A stretch of DNA of 64,000 nucleotides from Streptomyces diastatochromogenes (GTDB taxonomy: Bacteria > Actinomycetota > Actinomycetes > Streptomycetales > Streptomycetaceae), in assembly GCF_002242805.1 (NCBI RefSeq), contig NZ_MCGQ01000023.1, forward strand, positions 186,421 through 250,420, in the 5' to 3' direction. The notes beneath the pieces were generated by a model. It saw nothing but the letters and a program-made list of their open reading frames with translations. It did not search any database and was not told the origin of the DNA. Below are positions 14,933 through 23,444 of this stretch, in pieces. The translations under genes were made by a program, and so were the position numbers. Numbering within the stretch: the first letter of the stretch is position 1; the number at the start of each line of letters is the position of its first letter.

Positions 14933-15889
14933 GTGTCTGTTTCCCGTCTGCGTCGCGTCGCCGTTCTCGTGCTCGAGGGGGCGAAGCCGCTCGACGTCGG
15001 CATTCCGGCGCAGGTGTTCACGACCCGCGCGAGCATGCCGTACGACGTGCGGGTGTGCGGCGCGGCCCCCGGTCTCGTGACCGGCGGCGACGGCCTGTCG
15101 TACCACGCCGCCCACGGCCTCGACGCGCTCGCGTGGGCCGACATCGTGTTCATCCCCGGCTACCGGTTCCCGGACCGCGAGGACCCGCCGCAGGCCGTCG
15201 TCGAGGGGCTGATCACGGCCCACGCGCGCGGCGCGCGGCTCGCCGCCATCTCGACGGGCGCCTTCGCGCTCGCCGCCACGGGTCTGCTCGACGGCAAGCG
15301 CGCCACGACGCACTGGCACTACGCGCGGGCGCTCGCGGCGAAGCATCCGCTCGTCCGGGTCGACGAGAACGTGCTGTTCGTCGACGAGGGCAGCGTGCTG
15401 ACGTCGGCCGGCGCCGCCTCCGGGATCGACCTGTGCCTGCACATGCTCCGCGGCGACCTCGGCGTGGCCGCCTCGAACCACGCGGCCCGGCGCCTGGTCG
15501 CGGCCCCCTACCGCAGCGGTGGTCAGGCGCAGTACGTGCCACGCAGCGTGCCCGAGCCGCTCGGCGAGCGGTTCGCGGCCACCCGCGAGTGGGCGCTGCA
15601 CCGGCTCGCCTCGCCGCTCACCCTGGAGGCGCTCGCCCGGCACGCGGCGGTCTCGCCGCGCACCTTCTCCCGGCGCTTCGCCGAGGACACCGGGTACACG
15701 CCCATGCAGTGGGTCATGCGCGCCCGGATCGACCTGGCCCGTGAGCTGCTGGAGCGTTCGGAGCGGAGCGTGGAGAAGATCGCCGCCGATGTCGGTCTCG
15801 GCACCGGCGCGAATCTGCGGCTGCACTTCCAGCGGATCCTCGGCACCACGCCGAGCGAGTACCGGCGCACCTTCACCAGGGGCGAGTAG
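14933..15889 (+). CDS. GlxA-type AraC-family regulator (DJ-1/PfpI + AraC HTH)
   Basis: 318 aa from a GTG without an obvious ribosome site; GATTACGCT just upstream could be a -10 of a leaderless transcript. Residues about 5-175 form a DJ-1/PfpI-like domain (RRVAVLVLEGAKPLDVGIPAQVF, then AAISTGAFALAATGLLDGKRATTHW, where the usual elbow Cys is Ser/Thr). The C-terminal AraC domain (about 215-315) has two HTHs: LEALARHAAVSPRTFSRRF and SVEKIAADVGLGTGANLRLHF. It resembles cytoplasmic amidotransferase-like activators. The downstream GAPDH gene, 152 bp away, may or may not be its target. Confidence 0.9.
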   Translation: MSVSRLRRVAVLVLEGAKPLDVGIPAQVFTTRASMPYDVRVCGAAPGLVTGGDGLSYHAAHGLDALAWADIVFIPGYRFPDREDPPQAVVEGLITAHARGARLAAISTGAFALAATGLLDGKRATTHWHYARALAAKHPLVRVDENVLFVDEGSVLTSAGAASGIDLCLHMLRGDLGVAASNHAARRLVAAPYRSGGQAQYVPRSVPEPLGERFAATREWALHRLASPLTLEALARHAAVSPRTFSRRFAEDTGYTPMQWVMRARIDLARELLERSERSVEKIAADVGLGTGANLRLHFQRILGTTPSEYRRTFTRGE

Positions 15890-16041
15890 CCGAAGGGACG
15901 CCTGTCAAAAGGGGCAAGCAGACGAGGGGGCGAGCAGTCGATCATCACCTGGCGCGATCCTTTCGAACCATGGCGATCGCGCCGCTGTCCCGTTCGGCCG
16001 CGTGCCGAGAACCTGGTGGCGAAACCGAAGGGACATGACTG

Positions 16042-17040
16042 ATGACTCGCATCGCCATCAACGGATTCGGCCGCATCGGACGCAATGTGCTGCGCGCGCT
16101 GCTGGAGCGCGACAGCGATCTCGAGGTCGTCGCCGTCAACGACCTCACGGAGCCCGCCACCCTCGCGCGCCTGCTCGCCTACGACACGACGGCCGGCCGG
16201 CTCGGCCGCCCGGTGACCGTCGACGGGGACACCCTCGTCGTCGACGGCCGTCGGATCAAGGTGCTCGCCGAGCGCGACCCGGGGCAGTTGCCGTGGGCCG
16301 AACTCGGTGTCGACGTCGCCCTCGAGTCGACCGGCCGCTTCACCTCGGCCAAGGCCGCCCGCGCCCACCTCGACGCGGGCGCGAAGAAGGTACTCGTCAG
16401 CGCACCGTCGGACGGCGCCGACGTCACGCTCGCGTTCGGTGTCAACACCGACACGTACGACCCGGCCCTGCACACGATCGTCTCGAACGCCTCCTGCACC
16501 ACCAACGCGCTCGCGCCGCTGGCCGCGGTGCTCGACGAACTCGCCGGCATCGAGCACGGGTTCATGACCACGGTGCACGCCTACACGCAGGAGCAGAACC
16601 TGCAGGACGGTCCGCACCGCGACGCGCGCCGCGCCCGTGCCGCCGCGGTCAACATCGTGCCGACCACGACGGGTGCCGCCAAGGCGATCGGCCTCGTGCT
16701 GCCGAACCTGGACGGCAAGCTGTCGGGCGACTCGATCCGCGTGCCGGTTCCGGTCGGCTCCATCGTCGAGCTGAACACGACCGTCTCCCGTGACGTGAGC
16801 CGCGACGAGGTGCTGGCGGCGTACCGCGCCGCGGCGGAGGGCCCGCTCGCCGGCGTCCTCGAGTACTCGGACGACGCGCTGGTGTCGGCCGACATCGTGG
16901 GCAACCCGGCCTCGTCGATCTTCGACTCGGCCCTCACCCGCGTCGACGGCCGCCACATCAAGGTGGTCGCCTGGTACGACAACGAGTGGGGCTTCTCGAA
17001 CCGGGTGATCGACACCCTGGAACTGCTCGCCACCCGCTGA
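16042..17040 (+). CDS. gap: Type I glyceraldehyde-3-phosphate dehydrogenase
   Basis: 332 aa, standard length. NAD-binding Rossmann start INGFGRIGRNVLRALLER; catalytic Cys152 in SNASCTTN; active-site His in TTVHAYTQEQ; conserved NIVPTTTGAAKAIG and WYDNEWGFSNR. It converts glyceraldehyde-3-phosphate, NAD and phosphate to 1,3-bisphosphoglycerate in glycolysis. It stands alone, away from the usual pgk-tpi neighbours, so it is probably an accessory paralogue. A rho-independent terminator follows directly. Confidence 0.95.
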   Translation: MTRIAINGFGRIGRNVLRALLERDSDLEVVAVNDLTEPATLARLLAYDTTAGRLGRPVTVDGDTLVVDGRRIKVLAERDPGQLPWAELGVDVALESTGRFTSAKAARAHLDAGAKKVLVSAPSDGADVTLAFGVNTDTYDPALHTIVSNASCTTNALAPLAAVLDELAGIEHGFMTTVHAYTQEQNLQDGPHRDARRARAAAVNIVPTTTGAAKAIGLVLPNLDGKLSGDSIRVPVPVGSIVELNTTVSRDVSRDEVLAAYRAAAEGPLAGVLEYSDDALVSADIVGNPASSIFDSALTRVDGRHIKVVAWYDNEWGFSNRVIDTLELLATR

Positions 17041-17049
17041 CCGAGCACC

Positions 17050-17084
17050 GGGGCGGTCCCAGGTCCGGGGCCGCCCCTTTTTTC
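17050..17084 (+). terminator. Rho-independent terminator of gap
   Basis: GGGGCGG - 14-base loop - CCGCCCC followed by TTTTTT, starting ten bases after the gap stop and ending at the 3' end of the convergent IclR gene. Confidence 0.9.
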
Positions 17085-17086
17085 TT

Positions 17087-17836
17087 TCAGCCGGCCCCTC
17101 GCAAAAGGCGGGACAACCCCAGCGCGGCCGTGCGCACCGCCGGCGCCAGTTGGGCCGGTCGGAAGCGTGAGCAGGGCACGGCCACCGAGAGGGCGGCCAC
17201 CGCCGCGTCGCCGGCGAAGACGGGGGCCGCGATGCAGCTGACTCCGAGTGCGGCCTCCTGCTCCTCGTACGCCAGGCCCGAGACCTGGATCTTCTCCAGG
17301 GCCATACGCAGGCGGGCCGGGTCGGTGATCGAGTGCGGGGTGAGGCTCGGCAGCGGGCCGGAGAGGACCTCCTCGGTCAGTGCGACGCCGGAGAAGGCCA
17401 GCAGGGCCTTGCCCACGCCGGTGCAGGTCAGCGGGAGGCTGCCGCCGATACGGGAGGGCAGCCGCAGGGCCTCGTGGCCGTGGATGCGTTCGAGGTAGAC
17501 CACGTCCATGCCCTCACGGACGCCGAGGTGGACGGTCTCGCGGGTGGCCTCGAACAGGTCCTGCAGGAACGGCAGGGCCGTCTCGCGCAGATCGCGTCGG
17601 CGCGGCACGAGGGAGCCCAGCTCGAACAGCTTCGCGCCGAGCCGGTACTGCTGCCCCGACCGCTCCAGCCAGCCGAGACCGACGAGGTCGGCCGCCAGCC
17701 GGTGCACCGTCGGCTTGGGCAGACCGGTCTGCTCCGAAAGTTCCGACAGACGGTACGGTCCGCCACTCGGAGTGAAGCATTCGAGGATGAGTGCGGCCTT
17801 TTCCAGCATGTTGCCCGCTGCACTGTTCCGTGTCAT
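17087..17836 (-). CDS. IclR-family regulator of the meta-cleavage genes
   Basis: 249 aa. N-terminal winged HTH (about residues 8-70: AALILECFTPSGGPYRLSEL, GLPKPTVHRLAADLVGLGWL) and C-terminal IclR effector domain (about 85-245: RETVHLGVREGMDVVYLERI, LPLTCTGVGKALLAF, GVSCIAAPVFAG). It is divergent from the hydratase-dehydrogenase-aldolase operon that starts at 17945, with a TGTTCC-N7-GGAACA palindrome covering its own start codon. IclR proteins commonly control aromatic catabolism, so autoregulation plus control of that operon is the simplest reading. Confidence 0.9.
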   Translation of the reverse strand: MTRNSAAGNMLEKAALILECFTPSGGPYRLSELSEQTGLPKPTVHRLAADLVGLGWLERSGQQYRLGAKLFELGSLVPRRRDLRETALPFLQDLFEATRETVHLGVREGMDVVYLERIHGHEALRLPSRIGGSLPLTCTGVGKALLAFSGVALTEEVLSGPLPSLTPHSITDPARLRMALEKIQVSGLAYEEQEAALGVSCIAAPVFAGDAAVAALSVAVPCSRFRPAQLAPAVRTAALGLSRLLRGAG

Positions 17837-17842
17837 GGAACA
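17824..17842. promoter_or_regulatory. Palindrome over the iclR-like start codon
   Basis: TGTTCC-N7-GGAACA is a perfect 6-bp inverted repeat centred on the IclR gene start. It is a candidate autoregulatory operator. Confidence 0.5.
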
Positions 17843-17891
17843 AAGTTTGGCCCAGTCGAGGGGTGCTGTCTAAAACGGTGTGCATACCGGG

Positions 17892-17910
17892 GGACGTAGG
17901 TCGTACGTCC
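17892..17910. promoter_or_regulatory. Inverted repeat in the leader of the hydratase operon
   Basis: GGACGTA-5 bases-TACGTCC lies 35 bp before the hydratase GTG. It could be a second regulator site or a small leader hairpin. Confidence 0.4.
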
Positions 17911-17944
17911 GCCCGCTCCCCCACCGCTCCCCTGGAGGCAAACC

Positions 17945-18778
17945 GTGTCCACCGTGCCCGACCCCGTCCGCCCGGACGCGCATCCACCGGCCGTGGTCAA
18001 GGCCGCCGATCTGCTGGCGGAGGCCGCCCGGACCCGGGCCGCCTGTCCGCCGGTGCGGACACTGCTGGACGCCGGCGACCTCGATGCCGCTTACGCCGTG
18101 CAGCAGCTGAACGTCCGGCGGGGCCTGGACGCCGGCCGCCGTCTCGTCGGCCGGAAGATCGGTCTGACCTCGCCGGCCGTGCAGCGTCAACTCGGGGTGG
18201 ACCAGCCCGACTTCGGCGCACTGTTCGCGGACATGGCCGTACCGGACGGCGGCGCGGTGCCCGCGGGGCGGCTGCTGCAGCCCAAGGTGGAGGCCGAGGT
18301 CGCCCTCGTGCTCGGCCGCGACCTGCCGCACCCCGCGTGCACGGTCGTCGACGTGCTGCGTGCGGTCGACTTCGCCCTGCCCGCGCTGGAGATCGTCGAC
18401 AGCCGGGTGCGCGGCTGGGACATCTCCCTGGTCGACACCGTCGCCGACAACGCCTCCTGCGGCCTGTACGTGCTCGGCGGCACCCCCGTACCGCTCACCG
18501 GGATCGACCTGCGCACGGTCACGATGACCATGACCCGGGGCGGCACGGCCGTCTCCGCGGGCACCGGCGCCGACTGCCTCGGCAGCCCCCTCAACGCGGC
18601 CGTCTGGCTGGCCTCGGCGCTCGCGGAGCGCGGGGACCCGCTGCGGGCCGGCGATCTCGTCCTGACCGGCGCCCTGGGTCCGATGGCTCCGGCCGCGCCC
18701 GGCGACGTGTTCGAGGCACGTGTCTCGGGCCTGGGCTCCGTGCGCGTCGGGTTCGCGAAGGAAGGGGACGAGCAGTGA
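17945..18778 (+). CDS. 2-keto-4-pentenoate hydratase (MhpD-like)
   Basis: 277 aa; the GTG follows a GGAGG ribosome site. Fumarylacetoacetase-like fold of the MhpD/HsaE/XylJ family: GRKIGLTSPAVQRQLGVDQPDFG, metal-ligand region PKVEAEVALVLGRDL, ALPALEIVDSRVRGWDISLVDTVADNAS. It adds water to a 2-hydroxypenta-2,4-dienoate to give 4-hydroxy-2-oxovalerate, a Mg-dependent step. It is first in a three-gene operon with the acetaldehyde dehydrogenase and aldolase, all with GTGA overlaps. A paralogous hydratase/decarboxylase lies at 21906-22694. Confidence 0.92.
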   Translation: MSTVPDPVRPDAHPPAVVKAADLLAEAARTRAACPPVRTLLDAGDLDAAYAVQQLNVRRGLDAGRRLVGRKIGLTSPAVQRQLGVDQPDFGALFADMAVPDGGAVPAGRLLQPKVEAEVALVLGRDLPHPACTVVDVLRAVDFALPALEIVDSRVRGWDISLVDTVADNASCGLYVLGGTPVPLTGIDLRTVTMTMTRGGTAVSAGTGADCLGSPLNAAVWLASALAERGDPLRAGDLVLTGALGPMAPAAPGDVFEARVSGLGSVRVGFAKEGDEQ

Positions 18779-19716
18779 GCGGGAGGACGAAGGTCGCCGT
18801 CATCGGCTCCGGCAACATCGGCACCGACCTGATGATCAAGGTCCTGCGGCTGTCGGAGAGCCTGGACATCGTGGCGATGGCCGGGATCGACCCGGACTCC
18901 GACGGCTTGGCCCGCGCCCGCCGCCTCAAAGTCGCCACCACCCACGAGGGCGTCGAAGGACTCGTCGCGCTGGACGAGTTCGCCGACGTGCAGATCGTGT
19001 TCGACGCGACCTCGGCCGGGGCCCACCGCCACCACGACGAGATACTGCGCCCGTTGGGCCGTACCCTCGTCGACCTCACCCCCGCCGCCCTCGGCCCCTA
19101 CGTCGTCCCGCCGGTGAACGGCGACGCCCATCTCGACGCCCCGAACGTCAACATGGTCACCTGCGGCGGTCAGGCCACCATCCCGATCGTCGCCGCGGTG
19201 AACGCGGTCACCCCCGTCCACTACGGCGAGATCGTCGCCTCGATCGCCTCCCGCTCCGCCGGCCCCGGCACCCGGGCGAACATCGACGAGTTCACCGAGA
19301 CCACCTCCTCCGCCGTGGAGCAGGTCGGCGGCGCCGCCCGCGGCAAGGCGATCATCGTCCTCAACCCGGCCGAACCCCCGCTGATCATGCGGGACACCGT
19401 GCACTGCCTGGTCTCCGACTGCGCCACCGAGGACGTCACCGCGTCGGTCGAGGAGATGGTGGGCCGGGTGCAGGCGTACGTGCCCGACTACCGGCTCAAG
19501 CAGAAGGTGCAGTTCGAGCGCGTGGCGGCCGACGACCCGCTGCGCACCCTCGCCCCGGGTACGGGCGAAGCCCTGAAGGTGTCCGTCTTCCTGGAGGTCG
19601 AGGGCGCCGCCCACTACCTCCCGGCCTACGCCGGAAACCTCGACATCATGACCTCGGCCGCCCTGCGCACCGCGGAACGCATGGCCGCCCGGCACGGCAA
19701 GGGGGCCGCCAAGTGA
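18775..19716 (+). CDS. dmpF: Acetaldehyde dehydrogenase (acylating)
   Basis: 313 aa, normal for MhpF/DmpF/HsaG. NAD-binding motif VAVIGSGNIGTDLMIKVLR; catalytic Cys in NMVTCGGQATIPIVAAV near residue 130; NIDEFTETTSSAVEQVGGAARGKAII. It converts acetaldehyde or a longer aldehyde, CoA and NAD to the acyl-CoA, taking the aldehyde by channelling from the aldolase encoded next. The GTG overlaps the hydratase stop and its own stop overlaps the aldolase GTG, so expression is translationally coupled. Confidence 0.95.
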   Translation: MSGRTKVAVIGSGNIGTDLMIKVLRLSESLDIVAMAGIDPDSDGLARARRLKVATTHEGVEGLVALDEFADVQIVFDATSAGAHRHHDEILRPLGRTLVDLTPAALGPYVVPPVNGDAHLDAPNVNMVTCGGQATIPIVAAVNAVTPVHYGEIVASIASRSAGPGTRANIDEFTETTSSAVEQVGGAARGKAIIVLNPAEPPLIMRDTVHCLVSDCATEDVTASVEEMVGRVQAYVPDYRLKQKVQFERVAADDPLRTLAPGTGEALKVSVFLEVEGAAHYLPAYAGNLDIMTSAALRTAERMAARHGKGAAK

Positions 19717-20732
19717 CCACGCTCTACGTGCAGGACGTGACCCTGCGGGACGGCATGCACGCCGTCCGGCACCGCTACACCGTCGACCAGGCCCGCGCCA
19801 TCGCCGCCGCCCTGGACGCCGCCGGTGTGGCGGCCGTCGAGATCGCCCACGGGGACGGCCTGGCCGGCTCCAGCATCAACTACGGCGTCGGCGCCCACAC
19901 CGACTGGGAGTGGATCGAGGCCGTCTGCGACGCCACCCGGCACGCCGTACCCACGACTCTGCTGCTGCCCGGCATCGGAACCGTCCACGACCTCAAGCAG
20001 GCGCACTCCCTGGGCATCCGCTCGGTGCGCATCGCCACCCACTGCACCGAGGCCGACATCTCCGCCCAGCACATCGCGGCAGCCAGGGAGTTGGGCATGG
20101 ACGTCGCCGGGTTCCTGATGATGTCCCACATGGCCGAGCCGGCCGAACTGGCCCGCCAGGCCAAGCTGATGGAGTCGTACGGCGCCCACTGCGTCTACGT
20201 CACCGACTCCGGCGGCCGCCTCACCATGGACGGCGTCCGCGACCGCTTCCGCGCCTACCGCGAAGTCCTGGACCCGGCAACGGAGTTGGGCATCCACGCC
20301 CACCACAACCTCGCCCTCGGCGTGGCCAACACGGTCGTCGCCGTCGAGAGCGGCGCCGTACGCGTCGACGCCTCCCTCGCCGGGCAGGGTGCGGGCGCGG
20401 GCAACTGCCCGCTGGAGGCGTTCGTAGCGGTCGCCGATCTGATGGGCTGGGAGCACGGCTGCGACCTGTTCCCGCTGATGGACACCGCCGACGATCTCGT
20501 ACGACCACTGCAGGACCGTGAGGTACGGGTCGACCGGGAGACGCTGAGCCTCGGCTACGCGGGCGTGTACTCCAGCTTCCTGCGCCACGCCGAGACCGCC
20601 GCGGCCCGGTACGGCCTCGACACCCGCACCATCCTGGTCGAGGTCGGCCGGCGGGGCATGGTGGGCGGCCAGGAGGACATGATCACGGACGTCGCGCTGG
20701 ACCTGCTGGCCCGCGCGGAGAGCACGTCCTGA
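19713..20732 (+). CDS. dmpG: 4-hydroxy-2-oxovalerate aldolase
   Basis: 339 aa. TIM-barrel DRE-metallolyase: VTLRDGMHAVRHRYT carries the catalytic Arg-Asp pair, VYVTDSGGRL the metal Asp and GIHAHHNLALGVAN the metal His residues. A C-terminal DmpG-type communication domain follows. It splits 4-hydroxy-2-oxoacids into pyruvate plus an aldehyde, which passes to the acylating dehydrogenase. Last gene of the rightward operon; a hairpin follows at 20756. Confidence 0.95.
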   Translation: MTTLYVQDVTLRDGMHAVRHRYTVDQARAIAAALDAAGVAAVEIAHGDGLAGSSINYGVGAHTDWEWIEAVCDATRHAVPTTLLLPGIGTVHDLKQAHSLGIRSVRIATHCTEADISAQHIAAARELGMDVAGFLMMSHMAEPAELARQAKLMESYGAHCVYVTDSGGRLTMDGVRDRFRAYREVLDPATELGIHAHHNLALGVANTVVAVESGAVRVDASLAGQGAGAGNCPLEAFVAVADLMGWEHGCDLFPLMDTADDLVRPLQDREVRVDRETLSLGYAGVYSSFLRHAETAAARYGLDTRTILVEVGRRGMVGGQEDMITDVALDLLARAESTS

Positions 20733-20755
20733 TCAGCAAGCGGTGACGACGGTGC

Positions 20756-20785
20756 GGGTCCGGTGCGCGGGGGCGTACCGGACCC
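20756..20785. terminator. Bidirectional hairpin between convergent catabolic operons
   Basis: GGGTCCGGT - 12 bases - ACCGGACCC is a perfect 9-bp stem in the 62-bp gap between the aldolase stop and the amidohydrolase stop. Confidence 0.75.
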
Positions 20786-20794
20786 TCCGTGCTG

Positions 20795-21841
20795 TCAGCG
20801 GGTGCCGGGCTGGACGAGCTTGAAGAGCGCGCGGGCGCCGGCCCGCTGGGCGGCCTGCCGCAGTCGTACCTGGGCCGGGCGGGCCGGGGCCGGGGCGGGG
20901 GCTCCGGCCAGGCGCGGGAACAGGGCTTCCGCATGGGTGTGGTTGATGGCCACGAGGGTGGCGGGGTCGACGCCGGAGTCGAGGCCGTTGGCGAAGTACT
21001 GGCCGGCGGCGATGGGGGCGAAGGGCCAGTCGCTGCCGAAGAGGATGTGGCCGGGCCGGGCGAAGGCGAGCAGGGTGGGCAGCGCGGCAGGGCTGGCGGA
21101 CAAGGCGGTGTCGAAGTAGAAGCCGCGCAGGTCGTCCAGGATGTCCAGGGGGCTGCGGCCGGTGTCGGCGGCGATGGAGACGGCCATGCGGTGGGAGGCG
21201 TAGGGCACGAAGCCGCCGGCGTGGCTGAGGATGAAGCGGATGCGGGGGTACCGCCGGACGATGCCGTTGCGTACGAGGAGGTAGGCGGCCCGGGTGGTGT
21301 CGAGCAGGAAGTCCGCGGCGAAGGGCGGGATGCCGTCCACGGCCGGTGCCGGCAGCTCGGCGGGGTGGACGAAGACGACGGCGCCGCGCTCGTCCAGGGT
21401 GCGCCACAGGGTGTCCTGGCCGTCCGTGCCCAGGTAGGTCCCCTGGTTGTTGGCGAGCAGGGTGACCCCGTCGGCACCCAGCTCGTCCAGGGCCCGGCAG
21501 GCCTCGGCGGCACTGGCGTCGATATCGGGCATCGGCAGGGTGGCGAAGTGGCCGAAGCGGCCGGAGTGGTCGGCCGTGAGGGAGGCGCCGTATTCGTTGA
21601 GCCGGCGCGCCAGGTCCGCGGCCTCGCCCGGATCGGTGAGGAAGCCGGTGCCGGGGGTGGAGACGGAGACGATTGCCGTGGCGGTGCCCAGCAGGTCCAT
21701 CAGTTCCAGCGCGGATTCGGGGCTCCACTCAGGAAGGACGCGGCCGCCCGCCTCGGCGATGCCCGCCTTGGTCAGCAGGTCGCGGTAGAACGGCGGGACG
21801 AGGTGCTGGTGGACGTCGATCCGGCGAGGTGAGGCGGACAT
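20795..21841 (-). CDS. Amidohydrolase-2/ACMSD-like decarboxylase or hydrolase
   Basis: 348 aa TIM-barrel metal enzyme. Metal motif HxH at IDVHQHLVPP, His in VFVHPAEL, His in FILSHAGGF and Asp in ILFGSDWPFAP fit the aminocarboxymuconate-semialdehyde / resorcylate / carboxyvanillate decarboxylase group. It may decarboxylate a hydroxylated aromatic acid or hydrolyse a ring-cleavage product. It is the last gene of a leftward operon with a hydratase and a TetR regulator. The C-terminal 35 residues are Ala/Pro/Arg-rich and probably dispensable. Confidence 0.83.
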   Translation of the reverse strand: MSASPRRIDVHQHLVPPFYRDLLTKAGIAEAGGRVLPEWSPESALELMDLLGTATAIVSVSTPGTGFLTDPGEAADLARRLNEYGASLTADHSGRFGHFATLPMPDIDASAAEACRALDELGADGVTLLANNQGTYLGTDGQDTLWRTLDERGAVVFVHPAELPAPAVDGIPPFAADFLLDTTRAAYLLVRNGIVRRYPRIRFILSHAGGFVPYASHRMAVSIAADTGRSPLDILDDLRGFYFDTALSASPAALPTLLAFARPGHILFGSDWPFAPIAAGQYFANGLDSGVDPATLVAINHTHAEALFPRLAGAPAPAPARPAQVRLRQAAQRAGARALFKLVQPGTR

Positions 21842-21905
21842 GCGGTGACCTCTTGGCTTTCTCGGGGGTGCGGCTCTCGGGGAGCTCGGGGATTTCGGGG
21901 AGGCG

Positions 21906-22694
21906 TCAGACGAAGGTCACCGACACCGGACCTAGGCCGCTGAAGCGTGCCTCGACCGTGTGGCCCGCGCTGACGAAGGGGGCGGTGGTCATGGCGCCGG
22001 GCAGGATCAGCTGCCCGGGCTCCAGGGCCGTGCCGAAGCCGGCGAGCGTGTTGGCCAGCCAGGCGACCGCGGCAGCCGGGTGGCCGAGCACCTCGCGGCC
22101 GCTGCCCGACGCCAGGCGCTCGCCGTCGAGGAGGAGGTCGACGGTGACGGAGGCGAGGTCGGGTGCCTTGCCGAGCGGTGTCCAGGGGCCGCAGACCAGC
22201 CCGCCGGAGCTGGCGTTGTCGGCGACCGTGTCCACCAGGGTGATGTTCCAGTCCAGGATGCGGCTGTCGACGATCTCCAGGGCCGGGGCGACGGCATCGG
22301 TGGCGGCCAGTACGTCCGCGCTGGTGACGCCGGGGCCGCGCAGGGGCCGGGAGAGCAGGAAGCAGATCTCCGGTTCGACACGCGGCCGGCAGTAACGGCC
22401 GGCGAAGACCGCCGTGCCGTCCCGGCGGACCATGTCGTCGAGCAGATGGCCGAAGTCGGGCTCGGTGACACCGAGGAGCCGCTGCATGGCGGCCGAGGTC
22501 AGGCCGACCTTGTGGCCGATGACGGTGGCCCCGTCAGCCTGGCGGCGGGCGATGTTGCCCCGCTGGACGGCATAGGCGTCGGCCGGGTCGAGGCCGGGCA
22601 GCAGGGCCGACAGCGGTGCGATCGGGGCCGCATGGTACTCGGCGTGGCGCAACAGCGCGGCGGCCTCCGCGCGCTGTCGGGCCGTCAGGCTCAT
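21906..22694 (-). CDS. 2-hydroxypentadienoate hydratase / 4-oxalocrotonate decarboxylase-like protein
   Basis: 262 aa. Same fold as the hydratase at 17945: GHKVGLTSAAMQRLLGVTEPDFGHLL, RVEPEICFLLSRPL, APALEIVDSRILDWNITLVDTVADNAS. The family contains both MhpD-type hydratases and XylI-type decarboxylases, and sequence alone does not separate them. Its ATG overlaps the TetR stop. Its linkage to a decarboxylase-like amidohydrolase suggests it treats a second branch of the pathway or a differently substituted substrate. Confidence 0.85.
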   Translation of the reverse strand: MSLTARQRAEAAALLRHAEYHAAPIAPLSALLPGLDPADAYAVQRGNIARRQADGATVIGHKVGLTSAAMQRLLGVTEPDFGHLLDDMVRRDGTAVFAGRYCRPRVEPEICFLLSRPLRGPGVTSADVLAATDAVAPALEIVDSRILDWNITLVDTVADNASSGGLVCGPWTPLGKAPDLASVTVDLLLDGERLASGSGREVLGHPAAAVAWLANTLAGFGTALEPGQLILPGAMTTAPFVSAGHTVEARFSGLGPVSVTFV

Positions 22695-23323
22695 CCCCCG
22701 CTCCTCGCCGTCATGCGCAGCGCCGCCTCGTAGACGAGGCGTGCGTGCAGTGCGAACATCGCCACGAGGTCGAAGGCGTCACCGGCGATCTCCCGGTGGA
22801 TGAACAGGCCGTCGGCGCCGGCGACGGCGTAGTCGGCGAGGGTGTGTGCGGCGTCCTCGTCCAGGTCCGGGGCGAGGGTCCGGATCACTTCGCCGATCCT
22901 CCTGCGGGAGATCTCCCGTACCTGGAGGAACACGGTCCGGCCCCTGGGTTCGACGGGGCGCCGCTCCAGGGCGAGCATGAGGCCGAGGCGCAGAAAGTCC
23001 GGAGCGTCGACCAGCGCCTTCGCCACGTTCGCGGCCATCGCGGTGGCCCGCTCCAGCGGCGTACCGGTCTCCTCGCCCGGCAGCACGAGGGCCGTGAGCC
23101 AGGTCTCGAAGCTCCGCTCGATGACCGCGGCGATCAGGTCGTCCTTGTCCTTGAAGTGCCAGTAGATCGAGCTGGCGGGCAGCCCGCACTTGGCACTGAC
23201 CGCCGCGATCGACGTGCCCTCGTAGCCACGCTCGCCGGCGATCTCCACGGCAGCGTCGAGGATCCGCTGCCGCGACTCCACGCCGTTGGCGCGTTTCCTG
23301 CGCGTGGTCTGCGGTCTGGTCAT
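22691..23323 (-). CDS. TetR-family regulator of the hydroxylase operon
   Basis: 210 aa. N-terminal HTH about residues 15-60: SRQRILDAAVEIAGERGYEG, IAAVSAKCGLPASSIYWHFKDKDDL. The C-terminal helical effector domain is variable. A strong AGGAGG ribosome site precedes the ATG. It is first in a leftward operon with the second hydratase and the amidohydrolase and divergent from the MhpA-like hydroxylase operon; a 32-bp palindromic element lies between them. It probably represses both directions until a pathway aromatic binds. Confidence 0.9.
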   Translation of the reverse strand: MTRPQTTRRKRANGVESRQRILDAAVEIAGERGYEGTSIAAVSAKCGLPASSIYWHFKDKDDLIAAVIERSFETWLTALVLPGEETGTPLERATAMAANVAKALVDAPDFLRLGLMLALERRPVEPRGRTVFLQVREISRRRIGEVIRTLAPDLDEDAAHTLADYAVAGADGLFIHREIAGDAFDLVAMFALHARLVYEAALRMTARSGG

Positions 23324-23376
23324 CGGTTGCCCTCCTGTCGTTCCGGGCCTTGACCGTCTCTGACGCCCAGCTTACC

Positions 23377-23408
23377 GTAGCGACTGCTCCAATTGGAATG
23401 ATCGCTAC
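23377..23408. promoter_or_regulatory. 32-bp hyphenated palindrome, likely TetR operator
   Basis: Outer arms GTAGCGA and TCGCTAC are perfect, and the centre TCCAATTGGA is itself a perfect palindrome; the 4-base joints do not match. It sits about halfway between the divergent TetR and hydroxylase starts, where a repressor could control both. Confidence 0.75.
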
Positions 23409-23444
23409 AGCAAGAGCCGACAGGGACGACAGTGAGGTGGCCTG

